From Alopecurus myosuroides (lineage: Eukaryota > Streptophyta > Magnoliopsida > Poales > Poaceae): a DNA stretch of 64,000 nucleotides. Below are positions 20,575 through 31,227 of the stretch, one piece after another (positions within the stretch are counted from its first letter, which is position 1; each line of letters opens with the position of its first letter). Below the pieces are notes generated by a model. It did no database searches. It was given only the letters and a program-made list of their open reading frames with translations, and was not told where the DNA came from. Made by a program: the position numbers and the translations under genes. The stretch lies in contig CM054061.1 in assembly GCA_028641055.1 (NCBI GenBank), positions 59,070,825 to 59,134,824 of the forward strand, given 5' to 3'.

Positions 20575-23499
20575 ATGGCAGGCGGAAAGAAACGTGGTGC
20601 TGTCACCTCTACATCCGGCGAACCTTCCGCGCAACCTGCGCCCCGCGCCGGCGACTGGCGCTCCCCCAACACCACCGCGAAAAGCATCAAGGAGATGCAG
20701 CGGGAAGGGTTGCTGCCAGCGGAGACGGAGAAGCGGGTCCGTCTCGGAAAAAAGGAAGAGGTACCCAATCCTCAATCGAACGAGCGCGTGGTCTTCGCGG
20801 ACCACGTGACTCGGGGCCTTTCCTTTCCTCTTCATCCCTTCTTCCTCGGGTTGCTGTATGTCTATGGCATACAGCTTCACGATCTTCCCCCGAACGCGGT
20901 GCAGCACATTTCGTGCTTCATCGTGTTCTGTGAGTGCTTTCTCGGCATTCGCCCGCACTGGGCACTTTGGAAGGCGCTCTTCAAAGTCCGGATCTTCCGC
21001 GAGAGATCGCGGGTGGAATCCGAGCCCGGCGAACCACTTCGTACGGGCGGCTTCGGGATCCAAGCTCGACAGGAAGGCAGCTACTTCAACATGCATTTTG
21101 TCGACTCCGCCCAAAGCTGGCGGAAGAGGTGGTTCTACCTCGTCGACAACAGCTCGGGTGGGATCGTAGAGTTCCACCCGTTCGCTGTTCTGACAAGGCG
21201 AAAGTCCTGGAGTCACAAGATGTCAGCCGAGGAGAATCAGACCGTTGCGCCCTTACTCGCAAGAGTAGCCACTCTTCGGGATCAGACTACGGGAGTCGTG
21301 CTCAACGGGTTGCATCTGGCGAGCATCTTCTTGAAGCGCAGGATCCAGCCTCTTCAGCAAAGGCCCTCCGCTATGTGGGAGTACCAAGGCTCAGAAGACC
21401 CCAGCCGAGTAAGCCGCGAGGAACTTTCGAATGTGGAATTCGAAAAGAAAATCGCGGGTATCACTCGACTGAAGGTGGGGGAGAAATTCCCCGATTGTTC
21501 AGTTGAAGCCTTTGCCGCTTCAAATCCTCCTCCAGCCGAGGTTAGTTTCTTCCTTCTTGTCTTTGAGTTGTTTCCTTTTTGTTCTGAGTCCTAGCCGACA
21601 AGTTTTTTCTCGTCTTCTCTGTCTTTGTAGAGCTTGGCTATGGCAGATTGCTACCCGCCAATTAAGGGAGAGGAGGCTTCAGAACTACCGTCGAGTCACC
21701 AGGATGGCGCGGTTGACACCAGTGTTGCTAACGCTTCGTCGAGTACCGAGCGTGATTCTTCGGATGACGCGGAAGACTCGAATGGTGTCCCTCCCAAGCA
21801 TCGTCGGGTGGATAATGACGAGGCTACTTCCAAAGACAATTCCTTGGAAGCATCGCCTAGTCAGGCCCCCATCCTTGTGACTCCACTTCGTTCACTCGCC
21901 CCTTCGCCTTCGTTTCCAGTGATGAACACCGCTTGGAACGCGGACTTGCTAGATGAGGACGAAGATGACGAGTAAGTTTGTTTCCTTGTTCTTGGTCGAA
22001 CATTCTTTGCGCTTCCATCCTGATGTTTTTATCTTTGCTGCAGACTGCAGACTATTAGTCCTCGCAGGTACGCTTCTTCCGTTCCTCCCGAAAAGAGGAA
22101 CAAGGCAAGGGAAGCGGGTGAAACTCCCACTGCGGGCACCGTCCAAAATTCTCCCAGAGCAGCCCCCAAAGCTGCGACTACGGAACATGAAGCCCCCAGC
22201 TTTGCCGCCACGACTTCAACTTCTAAGGAAGTGACGGACAGCTCCGCGGATCCACTCTTTCGCGCCACCGGTCAGGTAAACTTCGTCTTCTGTCTTCAAA
22301 TTTTTTATCGGGTGCACGACAGTGCTCCCGATGGGAGTAGCCCCCGAGGCTGCAGTCGATCGCATGCGATCGGCTACAGGCTCAAAGTCTTGTTTATTTC
22401 TTCTTCATGATTTCATTCTTATCGGGTGCACGGCAGTGCTCCCGATGGGAGTAGCCCCCGAGGCTGTAGTCGATTGTGAATAATCGGGTACAGGCTCCAA
22501 ATTAATCCTTTTAACTCTTCTATCTTCGTGTTTTTGCAGTCGCTTGTGGACTCTCTTGCGGCGATTGGTCGCCGCGTCATTCTCGCCGAGTCGGAATGCG
22601 AGTCACTTCGAACGGACCGTAGCCGACTTCAAACTGAGAACGACCTTCTCAAGGGTAGGTTTTATCTTCTCCTTGTTTTCAGTTTTTTGTCCATTCTTGA
22701 TTTTTGATAAGCAACTCTTTGCAGCTCGACTTGAACTTGCGGAGTCCGAAAAAGTCAAACTCTCTGAGCAGGTAACTGCTCGGGAGGCTGACCTGACGAC
22801 CATTCGACAAGAGCTAGAAACTTTCCGCATGCAATCGGAAGATTTCGGTCGACAGCTTGCGGATGTGCGTAGGGCCTTGAAGGAGTTGGAGGAAGCTGGC
22901 AGTAAGGCCGATAACGACGTTGTCGCGTTCCTCCGTCCCCTCGCTAAGAGCTTCGCGGGTAAGTGTTTTGGACTCCGACTTTGATCCTTCATTTTGCTGA
23001 ATTTTGCTAAGTATTATTTTCTTCTTTTGTAGGTCTTCTGGATGTCCCTCTAGAGATCCCTGGGCTCCAGCGGGTGGACGTGCTAACCGACACACTTGCC
23101 CAGCTTAAGAGGCACTCCGATGGAGTTTTCTCCTTGATTAGCGATGCTACTCAAGTGCTGGTGCAACTGCATGGTCGCCTCATCGCCAACGCCACTCCTG
23201 CACCCGCGCTAGACGATCTTTTGAAGGTCTTCTCAGAAGGCAATCTTCTGGACGCCTTCGCAGTCGCTCAATCGGAGGCTGGCACGAAGACCGCGATCCA
23301 ATTCGCTTTGGCGCACGGAGTCGAAGGTTTGGAGGAGGCCTACTCATCCCTTCCAGTCGACCCTTCTACGGGCAAAAAGGTACGGCTCTCTCGTTTTGGC
23401 GAGCAAGCCGCCATTCTTGCTCGGAAGCTGTCTGAGATATTTGCTCGGCAGAAGGGAGGGTCGACTGCCGCTAGTGGGAGCACTAATGTAGCCTCATAG
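20575..23499 (+). CDS. Antisense extra gene of the 12.8-kb Tat element, 784 aa
   Basis: Six exons with GT-AG introns keep one frame: 20575-21540, 21631-21971, 22044-22275, 22540-22654, 22725-22958, 23033-23499. The N-terminus has the same Transposase_28-type region as 4060-7002 (RGLSFPLHPFFLGLL, LHDLPPNAVQHISCF, FLGIRPHWALWKALF). An acidic/Ser-rich middle and a coiled-coil stretch (ARLELAESEKVKLSEQ, LTTIRQELETFRMQS) follow. The family's function is unknown. A TATAAG box at 20466 lies about 110 bp upstream. Intron 3 contains two copies of a repeat that includes the polypurine motif. No stop was found in the spliced frame. Confidence 0.75.
22306..22500 (+). repeat. Two-copy intronic repeat with polypurine motif
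   Basis: Units 22306-22388 and 22420-22500 share ATCGGGTGCACG, AGTGCTCCCGATGGGAG, GTAGCCCCCGAGGCTG and a TACAGGCTC end. Both lie in intron 3 of the antisense gene. A partial third copy starts at about 23612. Confidence 0.8.
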
Positions 23500-23704
23500 T
23501 TTTTTCTTTTTCCTTCTTGAATGTAATGAACCTTGGGATGTATTCCCGTACCTTCGTTGTCCTTAATTCAAGTATTTGTCTTTGAAATTTATTCCCTTTG
23601 TTTGTGCCTTGTCTCCCGATGGGAGTAGCCCCCGAGCGTTTGTCAGATGTGCGACTAGAAATAACTCGAGTAGGGCATCTCACTTCTTTCCTTGTATTCT
23701 TCCA

Positions 23705-24514
23705 GGCTACTGTGTTTGCCGCGGAAACTTCTGGTGGACGTGGTAATCCAGTAAATCCACTTGTGGCCGCTGTTGGCACTTTTGCGGGCCTTCGTGATAA
23801 GGTCCAGGAGGGTGAGCGCAAGCTGAAAGCTCTGCGCGGGGTGGCCGATGTGGCGAAATCCAAACAGAAATTGGCGGCTGAACGCGAACAATTTCTGATG
23901 GATGAATTGGCTTCAGTCGCAAAGGATTTGCTATGTAAGTAGTGCAGCCCCCGTGCATTTTTCTTCCTTGTTTTCCTTAGCTGATTAAGTACGTCTGCTC
24001 TTGAGTTGTAAAACCGGATGACAGGGAAGAAAAGCAGTGGGTGGAGAACCACATTCATCAAGAGGCTAACAGTTCGAAACCTCATGCGAACAACTTCTGG
24101 TCTGATCGTAGTCGAGGGTTTGTGATGGCCACCTTGAAATTTCGAGTCCTCCAGGCGAGAATTCTCGTGAGTTCTTTTCACGAGGTCTCGGTTGCGATGA
24201 ATGCTGCATTTTATCCACTCGAAAGAGGTCCCGAAGACTGGAGCTATCTGCTCAGGTTGTTTGGACGTGAAGGAGAAATTCGCGCGTGCGTACGCAACCA
24301 AATGACGTGCGGCGCGGTTGTGGCCCTCTCTTTTGTCCGAATATGGCATCCTGAGATAGACTTGAACTCCGTAGCTCGGCGCCCAGATTATGCAATCGAG
24401 GATATCTCGCCGTACTATGATGTTGTACGTCCTGCAGCGGAGAAGATTATCCGAATGACCTCTGAAGAGGTAGATAGAGTTTTGGCGACTGAGAATGCTC
24501 AGCGCTTTGACTGA
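23705..24514 (+). pseudogene. Second antisense-type gene tail
   Basis: After the stop at 23499 there are further exon-like blocks: 23705-23934, preceded by a TTCTTCCAG acceptor and ended by GTAAGT, and about 24025-24514, preceded by GATGACAG. The protein is Lys/Glu-rich, with ERKLKALRGVADVAKSKQK in the first block and KFRVLQARILVSSFHEVS and VVALSFVRIWHPEID in the second. The two blocks do not join in frame with the obvious splice sites, so an indel or another splice pattern is needed. It may be a second antisense gene or a duplicated C-terminal half. Confidence 0.5.
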
Positions 24515-24798
24515 TTGTCGGATGTAAATATCCTGTAATCTGTTTATAGTTTGTAAAAACTGTTGTAAGGTGTGTAACCTTGTATTTGATGATGTATCTT
24601 TGTGATGCTTAGTTGTAGGTGTAGCCCCGTGTGTTTTATGGGGTGTGTACCTGTAACTTTTAGCATGTAAAGAACTAGAAGCTTCGAGTGAATATGATGA
24701 GAAAAATCATGTCTTTTATTGCAATGACTGATAAGTCATGTATTCGAGCTACAGGATTGGCTAGTATAGCCTTATTTTGTTGTAAAAAACAAGTAAAC
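24515..24798. other. Convergent 3' ends of antisense gene and integrase
   Basis: Non-coding. TGTAA and TTTGTA motifs at about 24530-24700 could serve as 3' end signals for the plus-strand transcripts. Confidence 0.4.
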
Positions 24799-26925
24799 CT
24801 AGGGGTAGAATTTACGGAGTTGTGCGATATTCCATGGATTGGAATAGATTCCTCCAGTCTCTGGATTCTTCAGCCTGTAGGCCCCACCTGGGATAACTTC
24901 GTGTATGATGAAGGGTTCTTCCCAGGGTGGTTCGAGCTTATGTCCTTCCTTTTGCTTGAGCCGCAACACTAAGTCTCCTACCACGAATGATCTGTGGCGT
25001 ATGCGGCGACTATGATAGTTGCGCAGCGATTGCTGATACACTGCGGATCTCGCGAGTGCGATGTCCCGCATTTCGTAGAGTGCATCCATATCTTCTGCAA
25101 GTGCTTTGTTGGAAGTTTCTTCGCTGTAGGCTACAACTCGTGGGGCGCTGAATCGAACTTCCTCGGGAAGGACTGCTTCTGCCCCGTATACCATGAAGAA
25201 TGGCGTGTACTTCGTCGATCGATTAGGAGTTGTGTGGAGGCTCCAGAGTACGGAGGATAGCTCTTCTGCCCAATATCCTGCAGCGGGGTGTAGACGATCG
25301 AGTAATCGCTTCTTGATACCAGCCGAAACTAAGCCGTTGAATCTTTCGACTTGTCCGTTCGTTTGTGGGTGGACAACTGAAGCAAACTTGAAATTGATGC
25401 CTTTTTCCTCGCAGAACTGTTGTGTTTCCTTTGCTGTGAAGTTTGTACCATTGTCTGTAATGATGTCATGTGGCACACCAAATCTGCATACAATGGAGTC
25501 GAGGAACTTGACGGCGCATTGGACGCTAGCCGAAGTTACTGGCATAGCCTCGATCCATTTGGTAAACTTGTCGACTGCGACCAGCAAATGTGTGTATCCA
25601 CCTGGTGTGGATTTGCGTAGTGGCCCAACCCTGTCTAGCCCCCATTGTGCGAAGGGCCAGGCTATTAGTATCATGTGCAATTCTGTAGCAGGTGCGTGTG
25701 GTCTTGGTGCGAATCGCTGGCAGGCGTCGCATCGTTCGACCAGGTTTTTGGCACCGTTGGCTGCTGTTAGCCAGTAAAATCCTGCTCGAAAAGCTTTTCC
25801 CATTATTGTTTTCCAGCTAGCGTGATGTCCGCAATCTCCTTGGTGTATGTCCTGGAGCAATTCCTTGCCATCTTCGGGTGCGATGCATCGCTGAAGTATT
25901 CCCGAGATGCTTTGCTTGTATAATTCTCCATTGACCACTCGAAAGGACTTGCTACGCCTGATTATCTGTCGGGCCTCGCGTGGATCGGCCAGGAGATGTC
26001 TGTGAAGCAGGTAGTCGAGATATTTCTGCGTCCAGACTGGCTCGACCAGAAAGACCTGTCGTGATATATTATGAGTAAGCTCGATAAGCGCGACCTGCGG
26101 GTTGACCTCTGTTTCCGGCGCTGCTGCGGATTTCTTCACTTTGACTGATCGCTTGATCATCCGTTCGAAGTATATTCCTGGCGGTATGGGTGTATTCGTG
26201 GAACCCATGTTTGCCAGTCTATCTGCTTCTTCGTTGCTAGATCTTGCAATATGCTTCAGCTCGCACCCTTTAAAGCTTCCTTCGAGTAGGTTGTACATGT
26301 CACGATATGCGACCATGTTTTCAGCAATGACGTCACATTCTTTCATTGTCTGTTGCACTATGAGATTGAAATCGCCGTAGATCATTAATCGGGTAGCTCC
26401 ACAGGCAACTGCCATCTTCATCCCGTGCAACAGTGCTTCATATTCTGCGTCGTTGTTCGATGCTGGATCATCTGGTGGAAAGTCCAGTCGCAGGACGTAT
26501 TGCAGCTTGTCTCCACGAGGTGAAATAAGAACGATTCCAGCTCCTGCTCCTTCGTTTCTCTTGGATCCATCGAAGTACATTATCCAATTGCTCGTGTACT
26601 CAGGCGGCCCGGGCGTTTGTAGCTCTGTCCATTCGCTGAGGAATTCCACGAGTACTTGAGATTTGACTGCGTTGCGTCCTGCATAGGTGATGTCCCAGGC
26701 GCCCAGCTCGATGCTCCATTTTGCTATTCTTCCGGATGCCATAGGGTTGTTCATGATTGTCCCGAGTGACGCATCATTAACCACTGTGATGGCGTGTTCC
26801 TGGAAATAATGTTTGAGCTTTCGGGCCGTGAGAACAACTCCATATGCGAGCTTCTGGCAATGAGGGTATCGTTGCTTGCATGGCGAGAGCACTTCGCTTA
26901 TGTAATATATTGGTCGTTGGACTCC
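24799..26925 (-). CDS. RNase H pair and integrase of the 12.8-kb Tat element
   Basis: It starts with the degenerate Ty3 RNase H remnant (YYISEVLSPCKQRYPHCQKL, KHYFQEHAITVV). A second, archaeal-type RNase H follows (WIMYFDGSKRNEGAGAGIVL, AEYEALLHGMKMA, IYGDFNLI) with the Asp and Glu positions kept. Integrase comes next: zinc finger H-H-C-C (GDCGHHASW, RCDACQRF) and the catalytic Asp, Asp, Glu in WGLDRVGP, IITDNGTNF and NGQVERFN. A C-terminal tail ends NIAQLRKFYP. There is no internal stop. The dual RNase H arrangement is known from the Tat lineage. Confidence 0.9.
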   Translation of the reverse strand, partial: GVQRPIYYISEVLSPCKQRYPHCQKLAYGVVLTARKLKHYFQEHAITVVNDASLGTIMNNPMASGRIAKWSIELGAWDITYAGRNAVKSQVLVEFLSEWTELQTPGPPEYTSNWIMYFDGSKRNEGAGAGIVLISPRGDKLQYVLRLDFPPDDPASNNDAEYEALLHGMKMAVACGATRLMIYGDFNLIVQQTMKECDVIAENMVAYRDMYNLLEGSFKGCELKHIARSSNEEADRLANMGSTNTPIPPGIYFERMIKRSVKVKKSAAAPETEVNPQVALIELTHNISRQVFLVEPVWTQKYLDYLLHRHLLADPREARQIIRRSKSFRVVNGELYKQSISGILQRCIAPEDGKELLQDIHQGDCGHHASWKTIMGKAFRAGFYWLTAANGAKNLVERCDACQRFAPRPHAPATELHMILIAWPFAQWGLDRVGPLRKSTPGGYTHLLVAVDKFTKWIEAMPVTSASVQCAVKFLDSIVCRFGVPHDIITDNGTNFTAKETQQFCEEKGINFKFASVVHPQTNGQVERFNGLVSAGIKKRLLDRLHPAAGYWAEELSSVLWSLHTTPNRSTKYTPFFMVYGAEAVLPEEVRFSAPRVVAYSEETSNKALAEDMDALYEMRDIALARSAVYQQSLRNYHSRRIRHRSFVVGDLVLRLKQKEGHKLEPPWEEPFIIHEVIPGGAYRLKNPETGGIYSNPWNIAQLRKFYP

Positions 26926-28014
26926 CTATGCTTTGCCGTCTTCGGGTCGTTCGACTACGAGTGCTGTGCTGATGACCTGGTTTGTAGCGGCTAAGTATAA
27001 GAAAAGTGGCTCCCTTTCTTGCGGTGTTGCAAGGACGCGCCTGCTTTGCAACGATCGCTTCAAGTCTGCGAACGCTTGTTTAGCTTCGGGTGTCCATTCG
27101 AATTTGTCCGTCTTCTTCAGTAACTTGTAGAAGGGTAACGCTTGCTCTCCCAATCGTGCGATGAACCTGCTCAGGGCGGCTAGTCGTCCTGCGAGCTGCT
27201 GGACTCCGCGTAGATTGGTTGGTTCCTTCATAGTCAGGATGGCTTGTATTTTCTCCGGGTTGGCTTCGGTGCCTCTGGCGGATACCAGGTACCCGAGGAG
27301 TTTTCCTGCAGGGACGCCGAAAACGCATTTGGTTGGATTGAGCTTGATCCGATATGCATTAAGGGCGTCGAAAGTTTCTCTGATGTCCTCAAGGAGTGTG
27401 TCCTCTACTCGAGTCTTGATGACGATGTCGTCAACGTACACCTGTACGTTCTTGCCAATAAGATTGGCGAGGCATCTTTGCATGCAACGCTGATATGTTG
27501 CGCCTGCGTTCTTCAGCCCGAAGGGCATTGTCGTGTAGCAGTAGACACCGTGTGGCGTGATGAACGCCGTCTTCTCTTCGTCTTCCCTTTTCATTCGGAT
27601 CTGATTATATCCTGAATAGGCGTCCAGGAAGGAGAGGCGTTGGCAGCCTGCCGTAGAGTCCACGATTCGTGGTAGAGGAAAGTTGTCCTTGGGGCAGTGC
27701 TTATTCAACGACGTGTAGTCGATGCACACCCGAAGGATGTCCGTGTTCTTCTTGGGGACCAACACCGGGTTTGCTAACCAGGTGGATATCTTGATCTCCC
27801 TGATGAAATTTGCGGCTAGCAATCTGTTTACTTCTTCTCCAAGCGCCTTCTGCTTGGGTTCTGAAAATCGTCGAGTCGTCTGTTTGATGGGTTTAGCGTC
27901 AGGAAAGACTTCGAGTGAGTGCTCGGCAAACTCTCTGGGTATTCCTGGCATATCTGAGGGCTGCCAGGCAAAAATTTCCCAGTACTCACGGAGGAGCTTG
28001 ACGAGCGCGCCTTC
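26926..28014 (-). CDS. Reverse transcriptase of the 12.8-kb Tat element
   Basis: In frame after the TAG: EGALVKLLREYWEIFAW, DMPGIPREFAEH, then NPVLVPKKNTDILRVCIDY, FLDAYSGYNQIRM, MPFGLKNAGATYQRC, the YVDDIVIK active site, and the thumb and connection region with GVQQLAGRLAALSRF. A second in-frame TAG (26928-26926) follows GKA, just before the RNase H-like region (GVQRPIYYISEVLSP). That second stop has no counterpart elsewhere in the window and looks like ordinary decay. Confidence 0.87.
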   Translation of the reverse strand, partial: EGALVKLLREYWEIFAWQPSDMPGIPREFAEHSLEVFPDAKPIKQTTRRFSEPKQKALGEEVNRLLAANFIREIKISTWLANPVLVPKKNTDILRVCIDYTSLNKHCPKDNFPLPRIVDSTAGCQRLSFLDAYSGYNQIRMKREDEEKTAFITPHGVYCYTTMPFGLKNAGATYQRCMQRCLANLIGKNVQVYVDDIVIKTRVEDTLLEDIRETFDALNAYRIKLNPTKCVFGVPAGKLLGYLVSARGTEANPEKIQAILTMKEPTNLRGVQQLAGRLAALSRFIARLGEQALPFYKLLKKTDKFEWTPEAKQAFADLKRSLQSRRVLATPQEREPLFLYLAATNQVISTALVVERPEDGKA

Positions 28015-31000
28015 CTATGCTGGCGAGAGGGTTGTTGAAACCATTGCGGTCTTTGCAGAATCCGTCGGGTGCACTTGATGCTTGCGGGTGTCGCTGTTGG
28101 CGCTGAATTCCAGTTGAGGCGCGTTTTTCTTCGTGAGGGGCATAACGGAGTGATCCGTGGTTTTTGCCAGCTCTTGAAGTTCTTCTTGCATCCCGAAAGA
28201 TTTTGCAATCTCATTAAATTCTATGTCGCATTTGTCTGATTTCTGGAAGTCTCCGTCGATGGTGATCACACCGTATTCGCCGGGTAGCTTGAGCTTCAAG
28301 TATGCGTAATGTGGTACGGCCATGAATCTGGCGAACGCTGTTCGACCAAGAATGGCGTGGTACTGTGAAGGCCAGTCGACGACTTCGAAGTCTAGGAATT
28401 CCCGTCTGTAGTTGCTTGGAGAGCCCAGCACAACTTCTAGGTTGATTGTTCCGAGTGGACGGATTGCCTTACCCGGAACTATCCCGTGGAAGGATGTTTC
28501 TGATTCCGTTAGGCCGTCCAGATTCTTGTTCATTCGACGGAGTGTATCCACGTAGATAATGTTGATGCCACTACCACCGTCCATGAACACGCGGGCCAGG
28601 TCGTAATTGCCAATTTGAGCTTGGATGACGAGGGCGGCGTGTCCTGGTCGATAGACTCGTGGCGGATGGTCTTTCTTCGAGAAAGTGATCGGCTGATCCG
28701 CCATTTTGAGGTACTCGGTCTTTGTTGGCGGTGTCTGCACTGCCATGCACAATTGCCTCGTGTTAGTCTTTTGAGCTCTGCGAGAGGGGCATACCTTCTG
28801 TATCATCCCGAGGAGTTGTCCGTGCGGAGTCGGGTATGCACTGGCTCCAGTGTTTTGTGGCGTTGGCGCAGGTAGTGCAGCTAGCGTCATGTTTGGATTT
28901 GCTGGTGGAGGTGGAGGTGGTGGCGGCTGGAATTGTTGTCCTCCTCCTGGCAGCGGCGGGTAGTTTTGGGTGGATGCAAATCTTTTCCTGGCGAGTGCGT
29001 CCGAGATGTCATGAAACTTTCGGCAATCCTTAAGAAGGTGTGTTGCCTTAGTTTTGCCCGTGCGCTTATCTGTGAACAGATGTAGCGAGCAGTATGCATC
29101 AAGGTCTTCCTCGGGGGATTTTTCTTCTGTTTTTGGTTTCCACTCGCGACTTCCGCGGGGACCAGAGTCGCGACTTCGCGTGAATTCTGCCGCCACTAAT
29201 TCCTCCCTATCATCGTGATCGTAGTATTTCCTTCTTTTTCTCCGTCCCTGGCGGTCGTCTTCGTGTGCGGGCGACGATCCTCTTTCATTGCGCACTGCGT
29301 CTTCTCCGTTGGCCCATTTTTCGGCTATGATCATTAGCTCCCCAATGGTTTTGGGTGCGGCTCTGCCCAGTTCTTCCCGGAAGGCGGTTCTTCTGGCACC
29401 TTTAGCGAAAGCTTCAATCGCCACTTCTTCCGAGATGGTTCCTGCGGTGTTCCTGAGTGTGGTCCACCGCTGGATGTATTCTCGGGTGGATTCGCCGCTC
29501 TTTTGCTTGCAGGCTCGCAGTTCTTCAATTGTGGCCGGCCTCTTGTAGGTCGACTGAAATTTTTTGCAGAAATCGCGGTGTAAGTCATCCCACGACGCGT
29601 AGCAAGATCTAGGTCTCCTCTCCAGCCAACTGCGGGCCGCTCCGACCAGATGCAAATTGAGGTATTGCATAGCCGTGTTCTTGTTCCCACGTTGGCATTT
29701 TACTGCCGTGAGGTAGTCGCTTAACCATTGAGAAGGCTCGAGTGAGCCATCGTACTTGGTCACTTCCGTGCTGAGCTTGAATCTTTTGGGTAGGGGCGCT
29801 TCGCGAATGCTGCGGGCGAAGCAAAGTGCACCGCAGGTTTCATCATCCGAAGATCCAGATGACGATCGGTCGCGATATCTTGATGCTCTTGCCCTGTCCA
29901 CCTTGTTCTGTGCGATGTCAGATCGCGCGTCGCGTCCGGGCTGATCGCGATCAGCGTCCTTTCGTGGTTCCTTGCTTCGTTTTCGTGAGCGGCTGCTATG
30001 GTGCCGTGAGCTTTTGTCTCTCGGGCTGTCGTCGCTGCTGCTTCGACTGTCACCGCGGCGGCGAGCTTCTTTTCCTCGACCACGACGTGGTGATTTGTCT
30101 TTTTTCGGGGAGGAGCTTCTGTGCCTGCGGGGCGTTTCTTTACCTTTGTCTTTCTCCTGTCGCTCCTTCTCCAGTTGTTCTTCAGTTTTCTTGCGATCGT
30201 GGGAGGCGAGCCTCGCGGCTGCCAATCCTAGTCCTTTGCGGATTTGCTTGTACTGTTCCGCCCGAGGATCACTTTTCGTCGGTTGGTTCATCTGCATATA
30301 AGTTGCTGCGGCTAGGACTGCAGCAGCGGGGGTTTGCGGGTAGACGTTGCCGTCGTCGTCGACCCTCATGAAGGAGGATGTGGTCGACCTGTTGATCCCA
30401 GCCATGGAGTCGTAATACCTGGATGATGCTGCGTGTCCCTTCCTCGCGGGTCGGGTACCGACTGAGGGTGCAAGGGACAGCTCGGCTCGTCGTAAGCTTG
30501 ACTCGTCCGCATCTCTTCTGCGACGTGCCAGATCTGCTCGGGCATCTTTGATGGTTGCGGCCGCTCTCACTAGGTGGTAGTGGTAGGCGGTCAGATCTTC
30601 CTGTGGCGCTCCTGCTGCGGGTGGCTGACTTCTTTGCATGGCTTCCTTGGCCCTGTTCCAGGCCTCCCGCGAGACGCCGATTATATTGCGCTCGGTTGCG
30701 CTGAATTCGGTCTCCGGGGGCTGTTCCGATCCTGCCATGCAGACTTGGGCCAGTCGTGGCCCGTGCGTCCTAGGCGCAGATTGGAGAGCTTCCCGTACCC
30801 GAGATGGTTCCTCTGTCGAGAGGGCGTGATAGTCGACTGCGTTGAAGCGGATGGACTCGCCACTTTTTTCCATAGGAAAGCGCGAGTTGACGGCTCCAGA
30901 TTCAGATTCAGATTCATCCGAGAAGTGGAGGATTCCGTCCCTATTTGTCACGAACTTGAGGCTCCCGAACGTCAGGGTGACGCTCTTCTCCAGATCCTCG

Positions 31001-31227
31001 AATACCGGGCGTGATTCCGGCGAGTGGGGCGTGACCACGACAGATCCGATCCGTATAGGATTGTTCGGAGCTGTAGTCGATGGTTTCCAGCGAGAGTTGG
31101 ACGTCGATGAAGCCGAAGATGCCGGTGATCCAGCGCCCGCGTTCCCCACGGTCGGCGCCAATTGTCGAATCCCTAACTCAAAAAATCCCTTCGGTGAACC
31201 TATCGGGTTTCGATTAGGAGAACCCAT
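28015..31227 (-). CDS. Gag-protease polyprotein of the 12.8-kb Tat element, 1070 aa
   Basis: The ATG at 31227 lies 65 bases inside the 5' LTR, and the frame reads straight through the primer-binding site (IRQLAPTVG). In order: an N-terminal region with an acidic ESESES run, an Arg/Ser/Asp-rich basic stretch, the Retrotrans_gag core (AARSWLERRPRSCYASWDDL, then FQSTYKRPATIEEL), a Pro-rich linker and the protease (VFMDGGSGINIIY). The frame ends at TAG 28017-28015, and RT follows in the same frame. It packages the element RNA into virus-like particles and processes the polyprotein. It appears intact. Confidence 0.88.
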   Translation of the reverse strand: MGSPNRNPIGSPKGFFELGIRQLAPTVGNAGAGSPASSASSTSNSRWKPSTTAPNNPIRIGSVVVTPHSPESRPVFEDLEKSVTLTFGSLKFVTNRDGILHFSDESESESGAVNSRFPMEKSGESIRFNAVDYHALSTEEPSRVREALQSAPRTHGPRLAQVCMAGSEQPPETEFSATERNIIGVSREAWNRAKEAMQRSQPPAAGAPQEDLTAYHYHLVRAAATIKDARADLARRRRDADESSLRRAELSLAPSVGTRPARKGHAASSRYYDSMAGINRSTTSSFMRVDDDGNVYPQTPAAAVLAAATYMQMNQPTKSDPRAEQYKQIRKGLGLAAARLASHDRKKTEEQLEKERQEKDKGKETPRRHRSSSPKKDKSPRRGRGKEARRRGDSRSSSDDSPRDKSSRHHSSRSRKRSKEPRKDADRDQPGRDARSDIAQNKVDRARASRYRDRSSSGSSDDETCGALCFARSIREAPLPKRFKLSTEVTKYDGSLEPSQWLSDYLTAVKCQRGNKNTAMQYLNLHLVGAARSWLERRPRSCYASWDDLHRDFCKKFQSTYKRPATIEELRACKQKSGESTREYIQRWTTLRNTAGTISEEVAIEAFAKGARRTAFREELGRAAPKTIGELMIIAEKWANGEDAVRNERGSSPAHEDDRQGRRKRRKYYDHDDREELVAAEFTRSRDSGPRGSREWKPKTEEKSPEEDLDAYCSLHLFTDKRTGKTKATHLLKDCRKFHDISDALARKRFASTQNYPPLPGGGQQFQPPPPPPPPANPNMTLAALPAPTPQNTGASAYPTPHGQLLGMIQKVCPSRRAQKTNTRQLCMAVQTPPTKTEYLKMADQPITFSKKDHPPRVYRPGHAALVIQAQIGNYDLARVFMDGGSGINIIYVDTLRRMNKNLDGLTESETSFHGIVPGKAIRPLGTINLEVVLGSPSNYRREFLDFEVVDWPSQYHAILGRTAFARFMAVPHYAYLKLKLPGEYGVITIDGDFQKSDKCDIEFNEIAKSFGMQEELQELAKTTDHSVMPLTKKNAPQLEFSANSDTRKHQVHPTDSAKTAMVSTTLSPA
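31143..31161 (-). other. Primer-binding site
   Basis: The minus strand reads TTGGCGCCGACCGTGGGG right after the 5' LTR, the same class as at 12243-12260. Confidence 0.8.

Noticed and set aside
26926..26928. Second amber codon in the 12.8-kb element as a recoding site
   Set aside because: It lies between RT and RNase H, where readthrough is not expected, and has no match in the other family, so ordinary mutation is more likely.
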